Notes: a model not told the origin generated them from the letters alone. Counted from the first letter of the stretch, positions 1 to 7,813 are shown. The stretch is 15,561 bases of DNA from Bacteroidales bacterium UBA2030 (GCA_002332755.1 DDBO01000078.1:1-15561), one strand, 5' to 3'. Translations and numbers: made by a program.

Positions 1-66
1 CTAATGCAATAGTTATTACCCACCCTTTTTTATGAGTGCAGGAAGAAAAAGATATCATTCTGGAAT

Positions 67-474
67 TCAGTTAATAATGTATTTAAACAATACCTCAAAT
101 ATTCTGCCTCTTTGGAGAGGCTTTTCAAGAAAATCAGTACAACCCGCTGCAAAAGTCTCGCGACGCGTAAATTCAAATCCAAAAGCCGTTTGGGCGATAA
201 TTGGAATCTCAGGACAAATTTTACGTATCCTTTGGGTAGCCTCCAAACCCGACATATTCGGCATTTTTAAATCCATAAAAATTAGATCGGCGGCTTTGCA
301 GTCTTTTGTGCAAATATCCACTGCCTCTTTTCCATCCTTTGCCCAGATGAGGCGGGCATTGGTTCTTTTCAGAATAGCCTCGAATAAAAGAAAATTCACA
401 TCCAGGTCATCCGCTATTAAGATAGTTTTGCCGCTCAAATCTGGACATTCTGACCGCATTGAATTATCGCTCAT
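67..474 (-). CDS. Stand-alone response regulator receiver (CheY-like, no output domain)
   Basis: A 135-residue protein made almost entirely of one receiver (REC) domain. The phosphoacceptor pocket is complete: acidic pair D22-D23, phosphorylated aspartate D68 (in FMDLKMP), T96 (in AQTA) and K118 (in EKP). It has no DNA-binding, enzymatic or HPt domain, so by family knowledge it would act by protein contact or as a step in a phosphorelay in the cytoplasm. I chose the ATG at 474, whose first codons overlap the stop of the upstream kinase gene (tta at 464-466). An in-frame ATG at 480 is equally possible, and both imply translational coupling. The domain closely resembles the receiver at the end of the hybrid kinase in the same operon (shared GKTIL, NFLL, SGLEAT-like and GCTDF motifs), so the two are probably paralogues. 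The cognate kinase is most likely the preceding gene. Bases 1-66 downstream hold no feature I can support. Confidence 0.9.
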   Translation of the reverse strand: MSDNSMRSECPDLSGKTILIADDLDVNFLLFEAILKRTNARLIWAKDGKEAVDICTKDCKAADLIFMDLKMPNMSGLEATQRIRKICPEIPIIAQTAFGFEFTRRETFAAGCTDFLEKPLQRGRIFEVLFKYIIN

Positions 475-1456
475 GTACATGGCTAATGGGTATTTCAAGT
501 TTAAAAACAGAGCCTTCACCAAAAACTGAAGTGCATTGCAATTTTCCACCTATCAAACGAGCATAGTGATTTGCTATAAATAATCCCAGGCCAGCCCCTC
601 TGGTCTGAGTATCTTGCAAATCCTTGCTTGTATGAAACTTGTCAAAGATATGAATTAATTCTTTTTCTGAAATACCAGGCCCGGAGTCGCTTACTTCTAT
701 TGCAACGCTGTCTTCTTTTGCATATATCTTCAAGCTGACCTCTCCCGACTCTGTAAATCGAAAAGCATTTTCAAGGATATTATCCATGATCTTCGTGACA
801 AGCACCGGGTCGGTTACAATTTTTAGATTGCTTTGCGGTTCCGTAGCATCCTCAAAGATAAACGATAGATGAGGATAGAACGCTGAGAGGTGTTTTCCTT
901 CAAAGTAGATTTCACGAACAAGTTCACTAAGATTCAATAATCTGGGTATGAAGCGAGCAGAACCACTTTCGATGATGGCAACATCCAGCACCTTGTCCAT
1001 AAACGATTTGAGTTCCTCGCTATTTTTCAGGATGTAATGCAGGTATGTTTTATGAACCTCACTTAGGGAATTGGTTTCCATGAGTATATCAGCAAAACCC
1101 ATAATGCCATTAAGTGGTGTTCTAACTTCATGCGAAACATTTTGTAGGAAAATGGTTTTCAACCGGTCGCTTTCTTCCGCTTTCTTTAAGGCTTCATTTA
1201 ATTCATTCATTTTCTGGCTCAGGCGGCGATTGTATAGATTTACAATAATCCAAATAAAAAGACCGGACACAATTACATAAAACCACCCTTTGTAGGTTTG
1301 CCACTGTGTAAGCTGCTGAGGTGACGAAGTTAAAAACATGAGTATTCGGTCGCTAAGTAAAATCCACAAGCCACCAGCGGCAAGATAATAAATGAGCAGT
1401 CGATTTTCGAATCGACCCCAAAACCTCAGCCCTATCGACTTTGCCGATAATTTCAT
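464..1456 (-). CDS. Membrane-bound sensor histidine kinase
   Basis: A 330-residue sensor kinase. Two membrane helices lie at about residues 20-42 and 57-76, with only a short loop between. The pattern YLAAGGLWILLSDR followed by YKGWFYV matches, from memory, a widespread two-helix membrane module seen in front of PAS, GGDEF and kinase domains. A short coiled coil (about 78-100) leads to a HisKA domain with phosphoacceptor H109 in SHEVRTPLNG. A HATPase domain follows, with N-box N230 (DNILENAFRF), G1 box DSGPG (257-261) and G2 box GAGLGL (287-292). There is no receiver of its own; that role is probably taken by the separate receiver gene starting inside its 3' end. Its ATG overlaps the TGA of the upstream hybrid kinase (ATGA at 1453-1456), so the genes are translationally coupled. 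The signal is not identifiable, since there is almost no extracytoplasmic domain. Confidence 0.93.
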   Translation of the reverse strand: MKLSAKSIGLRFWGRFENRLLIYYLAAGGLWILLSDRILMFLTSSPQQLTQWQTYKGWFYVIVSGLFIWIIVNLYNRRLSQKMNELNEALKKAEESDRLKTIFLQNVSHEVRTPLNGIMGFADILMETNSLSEVHKTYLHYILKNSEELKSFMDKVLDVAIIESGSARFIPRLLNLSELVREIYFEGKHLSAFYPHLSFIFEDATEPQSNLKIVTDPVLVTKIMDNILENAFRFTESGEVSLKIYAKEDSVAIEVSDSGPGISEKELIHIFDKFHTSKDLQDTQTRGAGLGLFIANHYARLIGGKLQCTSVFGEGSVFKLEIPISHVHER

Positions 1457-4428
1457 TTTTTACTGGAAAGGTAAAAATTAAGCATTTCAACTAAGGCAGG
1501 AATACGAATGGGTTTTGCAATAAAATCGGTACAACCCGAAGATAGAATTTCATCTCTATCATGTATCATTGCATAGGCTGTTTGAGCAATGATTACAATT
1601 TCCTTGTTAATTTGCCTGATTAACTTGGTTGCCTCCAGTCCATTGAGGCCGGGCATATGAATATCCATCAATATCAAATCCACCTGGGGATTTTCTTTCA
1701 AAAGCAGCATTACCTCCTCTCCATTTTCTGCTCTTAAAACATGGGCCCCATGCTTTTTGATTACGGTTTCGAGCAGCAGAAAATTGCTGTCGACATCTTC
1801 CGCTACCAATATTGTTTTACCCCTCCAGTCTGTCTCGCCCTTCAACAGAGAGGAGCCAAGGTTTTGCCATTTTGCACCCACTTTTCGCGTTGGAGCTGGA
1901 ATCTTAACAAAGACCCGTGTGCCTTTGCCTGGTTCCGAAAGCACTTCAATAGTACCCGAAACCCTATCTAATAAATCTTTTACGATTGATAGTCCTATCC
2001 CCGCCCCTCCAAATGTACGAGTCATGCCTTCCTCACCCTGTCTAAAATAGGAGAATATATACTTCAGTTCCATTTCCGATATCCCTTTCCCACTATCTTC
2101 CACTGTAAGGTTAATACTATTGTCTTCAAGGAACAATGAAACACTGATTCGACCTTCTTGGGTAAATTTAATAGCATTAGAAAGCAGGCAATGAACGGTA
2201 CGCAAAATAATTTCTGCGTCAGTGTATGCCTCTATGTCTTCGGAAGGAGCTACTGAAGAAATCCATTCTATTTTCTCCGATTTTTCCTTAGGTATGAGTC
2301 CATAAAACTCCTCCAGTTTATCTTGCACGATTTGAGCCGGCAATATCCACTTTTTGTTTACTACATAAATTCCTGAGCGCAGTTTTGAGAGTAGGATTAG
2401 ATTATCCCACATATCCAGCAAGGTTCGGGCACTTTGGTGTATCTCCTGAACCATCATTTCCCGTTCTTCTTCAAGCAACTGGTTGCTAAATATCAACTCC
2501 ACACCATTAAGGATGGCATTGAGAGGGGTTCTTATTTCATGACTCATTACAGCGAGGAAGTTCGATTTTAACCTTTCACTTTCCATGGCTTTATCCCGGG
2601 CTTCTTTGAGGCTGGCTATCATTTGATTGCGCTCGGTGAGATCCTGAATGATACCCAGGGTACCTAAAAACTCTCCCTGAGAATTAAAATATGGGCAAGC
2701 CGAAACCTGCACCTCGATTGGGGTTTTATCCTTTTTAAGAAGAGTGACTGTATAGGTCTCCGACTTACCCTCTTTTCGGTTCAGGGTAAGATAAGGGATT
2801 CGCTTGAATTCCTCGGGCGACATTAGTTCTTTCAGGTTTTTGCCAATAAGGTCTTTTGAAGCAAAGCCCAGCATATCACACAAAGCCGGATTTACAAATA
2901 CAAAGTTCTCTTCAACATCAACCAGCCCTACACCTAAAGGTATATTCTCCGCCATTGCTTTTACTTTCAACTCACTGGTTTCTTGATTTTCTTTCAGATC
3001 ACTGATCCTCTTCTCAAGATTAATGTTCAATTGACGGCTCTCTCTTAATGCTTCTCTAAATCGCTTTTTCATGCGACCATGTTTTATTATCAGCCATAAA
3101 AGCACAGCTGACCACAGGGTAATCAAGAGTAAAGCAATTGTCCAGAACCAGGGATTTTTAAAAATAGTCTTCCGGTTAGTAGTTGCAAAATTTCTCTCAG
3201 CCTCCAGATGGCTGAATAGCACTCTTGCCTGATTGCGGGTATGCACATTTCTGAGGCTGTCGAGTATATAATTGCGCTTTTGATAGGTAAAAAATAATGA
3301 ATCGCGTTTACCTGTCTTAAAGTAATATTCAGCAAGCCTGTCGTAAATAATTGTCAAAGTCCAAATATTCCCGGATTCAATGGCTATTCGATGGGCGCGT
3401 TGGAGGTATTTTAAAGCTTCCTTGTATTTGCCCAGTCGTATCATGTTTCCTGCAAGGTTGTTCAGAGAACTGGCAATGGGATAGGATTCACCTGACAACT
3501 CCCTGTAATATAGTGCTTTTTTATTGTATTCCAGAGTTTTATCTAAATCTCCCTTAAGATCGTAAATGTGTGCCAGACGAGTATAAAGATGACCCAGGTA
3601 ATAATTTGCAGCACTCTCTTGAGCAGGAATTATGTCTTTTTCAATAAATCTTTTTGCCTCCTCAATTTTATTGAAGTCAAGTAAAACTATCTGCATTATA
3701 TAGTTTACTGCAAAGGCGTTTTTCAGGTCGCGGATATTTTCCAGACTGTCGGATAGCCTCTGGAGTACTGACAGAGCCTTATCAGCGGAGTCAGAACGTG
3801 CGAGCGATTGTGCATATTTGGAATAAGCCTTAATTCTAATTTCAGGATTTTGTGCAATACGTAAGGCTAATAAAGCATACTTATTCATCAACTCATAATC
3901 TCTCAGTTCTTCAAAAAGCAGAGCAATCCTGATATATGTTTTTGCCTGACCATCGGCATCGTATACCATTTCGAAGTGGTTAAGCGCACGGGCATAATGC
4001 TCTGCTGCCACTGAATAATTAGTCATCGTGTGCATGCAGATTCCGGAAATCAAGTATGCATTTGCAATATCAGCCGGAGTTCCGTGAGAGGCCAGCCATT
4101 CAAGGGATTTGACACTATAATCAAGCGCCTGGTTAATATTGCCTGTTCTCAGAAATAAACGGGCTGCAGTTAGCCTTGCCTGGGCCAGCCATTGGGCATT
4201 ACCCATATCCCTGGCTGTTTCCTCCATCATTAAGGCATATTTTAGCGCTGTGGCATCATCAGTAAATTCAAAGAGTGCAACCAATTGCTGACACACATCA
4301 TACTTTTCTTTTCCCTGCGTCTTCGAAAGCTGTATAAGTAAATTGTTGACATCCTCAGCCTTGACACTTGAAAAAGTGAGTACCAATCCCAATAATCCTA
4401 TTCTAAAAAAATAAAAACACCTCAACAT
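1453..4428 (-). CDS. TPR-PAS hybrid histidine kinase/response regulator
   Basis: A 991-residue hybrid sensor kinase. A signal peptide (about residues 1-24, with a hydrophobic IGLLGLVL core) is followed by a long helical tetratricopeptide-like region (about 30-400; a clear copy is near NNLAGNMIRLGKYKEALKYL). A single membrane helix follows (about 428-449), then a coiled coil, a PAS domain (about 490-600), HisKA with H630 (SHEIRTPLNA), HATPase (N751; DSGKG 778-782; GGAGIGLS 807-814) and a C-terminal receiver (E877/D878, phosphoacceptor D922, T950, K972). The topology implies a periplasmic TPR sensor and a cytoplasmic PAS and kinase. The start is the ATG at 4428: it begins a good signal peptide and sits about 15 bases behind the expected transcription start of a TATCTTTG box. 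The in-frame TTG at 4452 lies within that box. First gene of a three-gene coupled operon. Ligand and output are unknown. Confidence 0.93.
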   Translation of the reverse strand: MLRCFYFFRIGLLGLVLTFSSVKAEDVNNLLIQLSKTQGKEKYDVCQQLVALFEFTDDATALKYALMMEETARDMGNAQWLAQARLTAARLFLRTGNINQALDYSVKSLEWLASHGTPADIANAYLISGICMHTMTNYSVAAEHYARALNHFEMVYDADGQAKTYIRIALLFEELRDYELMNKYALLALRIAQNPEIRIKAYSKYAQSLARSDSADKALSVLQRLSDSLENIRDLKNAFAVNYIMQIVLLDFNKIEEAKRFIEKDIIPAQESAANYYLGHLYTRLAHIYDLKGDLDKTLEYNKKALYYRELSGESYPIASSLNNLAGNMIRLGKYKEALKYLQRAHRIAIESGNIWTLTIIYDRLAEYYFKTGKRDSLFFTYQKRNYILDSLRNVHTRNQARVLFSHLEAERNFATTNRKTIFKNPWFWTIALLLITLWSAVLLWLIIKHGRMKKRFREALRESRQLNINLEKRISDLKENQETSELKVKAMAENIPLGVGLVDVEENFVFVNPALCDMLGFASKDLIGKNLKELMSPEEFKRIPYLTLNRKEGKSETYTVTLLKKDKTPIEVQVSACPYFNSQGEFLGTLGIIQDLTERNQMIASLKEARDKAMESERLKSNFLAVMSHEIRTPLNAILNGVELIFSNQLLEEEREMMVQEIHQSARTLLDMWDNLILLSKLRSGIYVVNKKWILPAQIVQDKLEEFYGLIPKEKSEKIEWISSVAPSEDIEAYTDAEIILRTVHCLLSNAIKFTQEGRISVSLFLEDNSINLTVEDSGKGISEMELKYIFSYFRQGEEGMTRTFGGAGIGLSIVKDLLDRVSGTIEVLSEPGKGTRVFVKIPAPTRKVGAKWQNLGSSLLKGETDWRGKTILVAEDVDSNFLLLETVIKKHGAHVLRAENGEEVMLLLKENPQVDLILMDIHMPGLNGLEATKLIRQINKEIVIIAQTAYAMIHDRDEILSSGCTDFIAKPIRIPALVEMLNFYLSSKK

Positions 4429-4449
4429 GCAGGTTTCTAAATTGATTCT

Positions 4450-4457
4450 CAAAGATA
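4450..4457 (-). promoter_or_regulatory. Putative -7 element of the kinase operon promoter
   Basis: Reads TATCTTTG on the minus strand, an exact match to the Bacteroidota -7 consensus TAnnTTTG. It lies 21 bases upstream of the chosen ATG of the hybrid kinase. No TTG falls at the usual 17-23 base spacing upstream, so the -33 element is weak or absent. It is oriented away from the glmM promoter in the same 123-base gap. Confidence 0.4.
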
Positions 4458-4517
4458 AGCAAGATTCGCCAAATTATCTTGAAAAGCAAATATTAAAATG
4501 GCATTCTTCAAAAATTT

Positions 4518-4525
4518 TACTTTTG
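4518..4525 (+). promoter_or_regulatory. Putative -7 element of the glmM promoter
   Basis: Reads TACTTTTG, an exact match to TAnnTTTG and identical to the element in front of dnaN. It ends 26 bases before the glmM ATG, predicting a leader of about 20 bases. No convincing TTG lies at the -33 position. Confidence 0.45.
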
Positions 4526-4551
4526 CTGTTTAATAATTAATCACAACAGCT

Positions 4552-5946
4552 ATGACGCTTATTCGTTCCATATCAGGTATCAGGGGTACAATAGGAGGTG
4601 CTCCGGGCGATGGTCTTACCCCCATGGATGCCGTGAAATATACTGCTGCTTTTTGCTGGTTTATCCAAGAAAAATCAGGAAATCGTAATCCTCATATTGT
4701 GTTAGGCAGAGATGCACGCATCTCGGGGCCTGCATTGTCGGACCTTGTACGTTCCACCTTGCAGTTTTTGGGCTCCCGGGTTACCGATATTGGCCTAACT
4801 ACAACCCCTACTACCGAGATGGCAGTTATTGCACTGAATGCCGATGGGGGTATCATTCTTACTGCGAGCCACAATCCCAGGGAATGGAACGCGCTGAAGC
4901 TTCTCAACGCAAAAGGAGGATTTTTGTCGGCCGAAGATGGGGCACAGGTTTTATCTATAGCCGAAAAAGAATCTTACAGATTTGCCGCTATTGATAACAT
5001 AGGAAAATGCGAGACCCGCACCGACATGCTTGAATATCATATTCAAAAAATCTTAGAGCTAAAGCTGGTGGACAAGGAAGCCATCACCCGTCGGAAATTC
5101 AGGGTAGTGGTGGATGCCGTAAATTCCTCGGGAGGCATAGCCATTCCACAACTTCTTAAAGCACTGGGCGTTAACGATATTATTTGCCTCAACTGTGAGC
5201 CCACAGGGCATTTTGCCCATAACCCCGAACCATTGCCCCAGCACCTTACGGAAATTTCCGAACTCATCCGCTCTCAGGGCGCTGATCTCGGCATAGTCGT
5301 TGATCCTGACGTTGACCGGTTAGCCCTGGTATGCGAAGACGGGAACATGTTTGGAGAAGAGTATACGCTGGTAGCTGTGGCCGATTATGTTCTCCGTCAT
5401 AAGGGAGGTCCTACCGTATCCAACTTATCATCCACCCGTGCCCTCAGGGTAATCACTGAAAAGGCAGGCTATATATACCAATCAGCTGCTGTGGGTGAGG
5501 TAAACGTTGTTGAAAAAATGAAAGAGATCCAGGCAGTCGTTGGCGGCGAAGGCAATGGGGGTGTTATTTTTCCTGAACTTCACTATGGCCGCGATGCACT
5601 GGTTGGCATCGCACTGTTTTTGAGTCACCTGGCTCAGTCTGGACTTAAAACCTCAGAGCTCAGAAAAACCTACCCCAATTATTCCATTTCGAAAAATAAA
5701 ATAGACCTGAAGCCCGGCACCGACATTAACCCCTTGTTTGAAGAAATGACACGACGCTATAAGCACCTGCCCCACAGCACCATTGACGGACTAAAAATTG
5801 AATTTGACGACGAGTGGGTACATCTGCGGCCCTCCAACACCGAACCCATCATTAGGGTTTATGCTGAAAGCACAACTGAAGACAAGGCTCAGGCGCTGGC
5901 TTCGAAAATTATTGACGAGATTTATTCCCTAACTCGTAATCATTAA
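4552..5946 (+). CDS. glmM: Phosphoglucosamine mutase (phosphohexomutase family)
   Basis: A 464-residue alpha-D-phosphohexomutase, full length for the family. All four signature sites are visible: the catalytic phosphoserine loop TASHNP with S106, the metal-binding loop DPDVDR (D251, D253, D255), the sugar-binding loop GEGN (332-335), and the phosphate-binding loop RPSNTEP (426-432). GlmM converts glucosamine-6-phosphate to glucosamine-1-phosphate in the cytoplasm, feeding UDP-GlcNAc synthesis for peptidoglycan and lipopolysaccharide. The family also contains phosphomannomutases and phosphoglucomutases that share these loops. I favour GlmM from the overall resemblance to Bacteroidota proteins annotated that way; substrate specificity cannot be proven from sequence. 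The start ATG at 4552 begins the typical N-terminus (TLIRSISGIRGT). It has its own promoter-like box 26 bases upstream and is followed after 43 bases by a small basic-protein gene. Confidence 0.9.
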   Translation: MTLIRSISGIRGTIGGAPGDGLTPMDAVKYTAAFCWFIQEKSGNRNPHIVLGRDARISGPALSDLVRSTLQFLGSRVTDIGLTTTPTTEMAVIALNADGGIILTASHNPREWNALKLLNAKGGFLSAEDGAQVLSIAEKESYRFAAIDNIGKCETRTDMLEYHIQKILELKLVDKEAITRRKFRVVVDAVNSSGGIAIPQLLKALGVNDIICLNCEPTGHFAHNPEPLPQHLTEISELIRSQGADLGIVVDPDVDRLALVCEDGNMFGEEYTLVAVADYVLRHKGGPTVSNLSSTRALRVITEKAGYIYQSAAVGEVNVVEKMKEIQAVVGGEGNGGVIFPELHYGRDALVGIALFLSHLAQSGLKTSELRKTYPNYSISKNKIDLKPGTDINPLFEEMTRRYKHLPHSTIDGLKIEFDDEWVHLRPSNTEPIIRVYAESTTEDKAQALASKIIDEIYSLTRNH

Positions 5947-5989
5947 GTTGAAAATATTTTTTACCTACCTTAGCCACAAACTCATTGTA

Positions 5990-6250
5990 ATGCCCCGCAA
6001 GAAGCAGAAAAAACGCAAACAGGTCAGATTTAGGAAAGTAACCTTTAAGCTGACCTCCCAGCAAATGAAATCACTGGAAAATTTTTGCATTCGAAGGGGA
6101 ACCACCCCTATCAAATTTATCAAAAAGAATCTTGAACCCTTTCTTACCCAATATCGCGACGTGAAGCCGGTTCCACCGCCCAATCACCGCCAACTTACCA
6201 TTTTCGATCAGTTGCTTGAAGCAGGCGAGCCCACTGTTAAATACCATTAA
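5990..6250 (+). CDS. Small very basic protein, ribbon-helix-helix-like, with possible beta-clamp-binding motif
   Basis: An 86-residue protein I cannot assign to a named family. Eleven of the first 20 residues are Lys or Arg. Residues 16-52 follow the pattern of a CopG/Arc-type ribbon-helix-helix domain: a short strand (KVTFKLT), a helix (SQQMKSLENFCIRRG), a GTTP turn, and a second helix (IKFIKKNLEPFL). A proline-rich linker (KPVPPPNH) leads to QLTIF at 68-72, close to the bacterial sliding-clamp-binding consensus QL(S/D)LF. The inference is a DNA-binding protein that might dock on DnaN. The start ATG at 5990 was preferred over an in-frame TTG at 5948; a degenerate promoter (TTG at 5948, TACCTTAG at 5966-5973, short 15-base spacer) may precede it. 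It lies 43 bases after glmM and its 3' end overlaps convergent recR by 14 bases. Confidence 0.75.
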   Translation: MPRKKQKKRKQVRFRKVTFKLTSQQMKSLENFCIRRGTTPIKFIKKNLEPFLTQYRDVKPVPPPNHRQLTIFDQLLEAGEPTVKYH

Positions 6251-6860
6251 GTGAAGCTTCGTAAGGCTGCCTGTTAATAATGCTCCGGCCCAGAGTTATT
6301 TCATCTGTATATTCAAGCTCATCGCCGATAGCTATGCCTCGGGCTATGGTTGAAAATTTAATGCCGAAAGGTTTTAGCTTTTTATAAATGTAGAATACTG
6401 TTGTATCACCTTCCATATTGGCAGGCAAAGCAAACACAATTTCGCTGATATTCCCACTTTCAACTCTCCTGGCCAAACTTTCAATATTGAGGTCGGCAGG
6501 GCTCTTTCCTTCAAAAGGCGAAATCTTCCCTCCCAACACATGATAAAGACCGCGGAATTGCCCTGTATTTTCGATGGCCATTACATCGCGCGCCGATTCC
6601 ACTACACATATGAGGGAAGCCTCACGCGAAGCATCGCTACAAATACTACAAACTTCATCATCGCTAATATTATGACAAACTGCGCAATAGCGTATGTTTT
6701 GCCTCAACTCTATAATTGCCTGACCTAGCCTGGTAATGCCAGGTTCGGGTTGGCCAAGCATGTGCAGGCAAAGCCTGAGCGCAGTCTTTTTGCCGATACC
6801 CGGTAAGCGCGACAACTCATTTACGGCATTTTCAAGAAGCTTGGAAGGATATGTATTCAA
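6237..6860 (-). CDS. recR: Recombination mediator RecR
   Basis: A 207-residue protein, close to the usual 200 or so. It has the N-terminal helix-hairpin-helix (LSRLPGIGKKTALRL), a four-cysteine zinc finger (CAVC and CSIC pairs), and a Toprim domain beginning with SLICVVESARDVMAIE and containing the MEGDTT segment. It ends with the conserved IARGIAIGDELEYTDEITLGRS region. RecR works with RecO (and RecF) to load RecA on SSB-coated single-stranded DNA. The start is set at TTG 6860 because NTYPSKLLENAV is the family N-terminus and no in-frame ATG exists upstream. A further TTG at 6926 would add 22 unmatched residues and lies within the proposed promoter. recR is divergent from the MORN-repeat gene and convergent, overlapping, with the small basic-protein gene. 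Confidence 0.95.
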   Translation of the reverse strand: MNTYPSKLLENAVNELSRLPGIGKKTALRLCLHMLGQPEPGITRLGQAIIELRQNIRYCAVCHNISDDEVCSICSDASREASLICVVESARDVMAIENTGQFRGLYHVLGGKISPFEGKSPADLNIESLARRVESGNISEIVFALPANMEGDTTVFYIYKKLKPFGIKFSTIARGIAIGDELEYTDEITLGRSIINRQPYEASLNGI

Positions 6861-6923
6861 CTTGGTTAATAATTTGATTGAAAAAACATTACAAACCCCA
6901 TAGGGGGTTAAGGTTAGACAATG

Positions 6924-6931
6924 CAAATTTA
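6924..6931 (-). promoter_or_regulatory. Putative -7 element of the recR promoter
   Basis: Reads TAAATTTG on the minus strand, matching TAnnTTTG. It predicts a recR leader of roughly 55-60 bases to the TTG at 6860. A one-mismatch box on the plus strand (CAATTTTG, 6935-6942) lies back to back with it and could serve the divergent MORN-repeat gene. No clear -33 TTG is present for either. Confidence 0.38.
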
Positions 6932-6967
6932 TCCCAATTTTGCAGCTGTTTCATAAACACTTCATCT

Positions 6968-7771
6968 ATGAAAGGCATGATGCCCTATCCAACACGCAAA
7001 CATCTTGTATTTTTCTTTACATTACTTATCTGTGTATCGAATTCCCTTTTCTCGCAAGAGGGTATCAATCAGTTAAATACTTCCGGGAAAAAACAGGGAA
7101 TTTGGAAAAAGTATTACCCCGGCGGTCGCTTGCGTTACGAAGGATACTTTGAAAACGATGTGCCCAAAGGTGAATTCAGGCATTACCATGAAAACGGGAA
7201 AATCAAAGCCATCATCAGACATGCAGGCGATGGCCTGAGGGCAGAGGCAGAATTATACAACGAAGAAGGACAGCTCACTGCCCGAGGCAAGTACTACAAA
7301 GAGCAAAAAGACGGCCAATGGATTTACCTGGTTCCCGGTAAGAACCTGACCAGTGCAGTGGAATATTGGAAAGAAGGAAAGCCAGACGGTACCTGGAAAA
7401 TTTATTTTAACACCGACACAACCCTCAGTGAATATTGGAGCTATGTTGACGGAAAAAAACATGGACCATGGAGGCAATTTTTCAAAGATGGATCTCCCCG
7501 GCTGGAAGCTAATTATCAATTCGATGAACTGAACGGAAGTTTTAAGGTTTTTTACCCCAACGGCAAGGTTAGAGCAGAAGGCATTTACAACAACGGTCTG
7601 CGTTGGGGGGAATGGAAATATTTTACAGAAGACGGACAGTTGAAACGCAGGGAATGGTATGAACAGGGCAATGTAGTAAAAGAAGAAGTGCTTATTCCCG
7701 ACCCCGAAGAACCTGATACCCCGCTGGATCCCTCCCTCGACCCTGAAAAATCAGGGGAAAATCCGTTTTAA
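6968..7771 (+). CDS. Secreted MORN-variant repeat protein
   Basis: A 267-residue protein with an N-terminal signal peptide (MKGMMPYPTRKH, then a hydrophobic LVFFFTLLICV core, cleavage probably near SLFSQ at 26-30). The rest, about residues 38-235, is built of repeats of the form GxxxGxWxxYxxxGxLxxExxYxxG, for example KKQGIWKKYYPGG, PKGEFRHYHENGK, KPDGTWKIYF, KKHGPWRQFFKDG and RWGEWKYFTEDG. These match the MORN_2 variant repeat, which forms an extended beta structure. An acidic, proline-rich tail follows (about 243-267). Databases often call such proteins YwqK-type antitoxins, but nothing here suggests a toxin partner, and a periplasmic or surface-exposed role is more likely. The start ATG at 6968 gives the best signal peptide; ATGs at 6977 and 6980 are alternatives. 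The molecular function is unknown. The gene precedes dnaN, which has its own promoter. Confidence 0.85.
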   Translation: MKGMMPYPTRKHLVFFFTLLICVSNSLFSQEGINQLNTSGKKQGIWKKYYPGGRLRYEGYFENDVPKGEFRHYHENGKIKAIIRHAGDGLRAEAELYNEEGQLTARGKYYKEQKDGQWIYLVPGKNLTSAVEYWKEGKPDGTWKIYFNTDTTLSEYWSYVDGKKHGPWRQFFKDGSPRLEANYQFDELNGSFKVFYPNGKVRAEGIYNNGLRWGEWKYFTEDGQLKRREWYEQGNVVKEEVLIPDPEEPDTPLDPSLDPEKSGENPF

Positions 7772-7813
7772 GTAATTTGTCTTAAACCCTAATTATCAAC
7801 AAAATAAAATCAC

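Noticed and set aside
1..66. Terminator of the kinase operon at the left edge
   Set aside because: I see no GC-rich hairpin followed by a U-run on the minus strand; the operon may continue past the window.
32..529. 165-codon plus-strand open frame over the receiver gene
   Set aside because: It lies antisense to a receiver domain with all catalytic residues intact, has no recognisable domain and no promoter, and looks like a shadow frame.
4429..4452. TTG start for the hybrid kinase at 4452
   Set aside because: It falls in the TAnnTTTG promoter box and would put eight charged or polar residues in front of a good signal peptide that starts at the ATG at 4428.
4530..4540. AT-rich palindrome TTAATAATTAA before glmM
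   Set aside because: Short, pure A/T and in an AT-rich leader, so expected by chance.
6968..7771. Toxin-antitoxin system (YwqK-like antitoxin naming)
   Set aside because: The protein is predicted to be secreted and no toxin candidate lies beside it; its neighbours are recR and dnaN.
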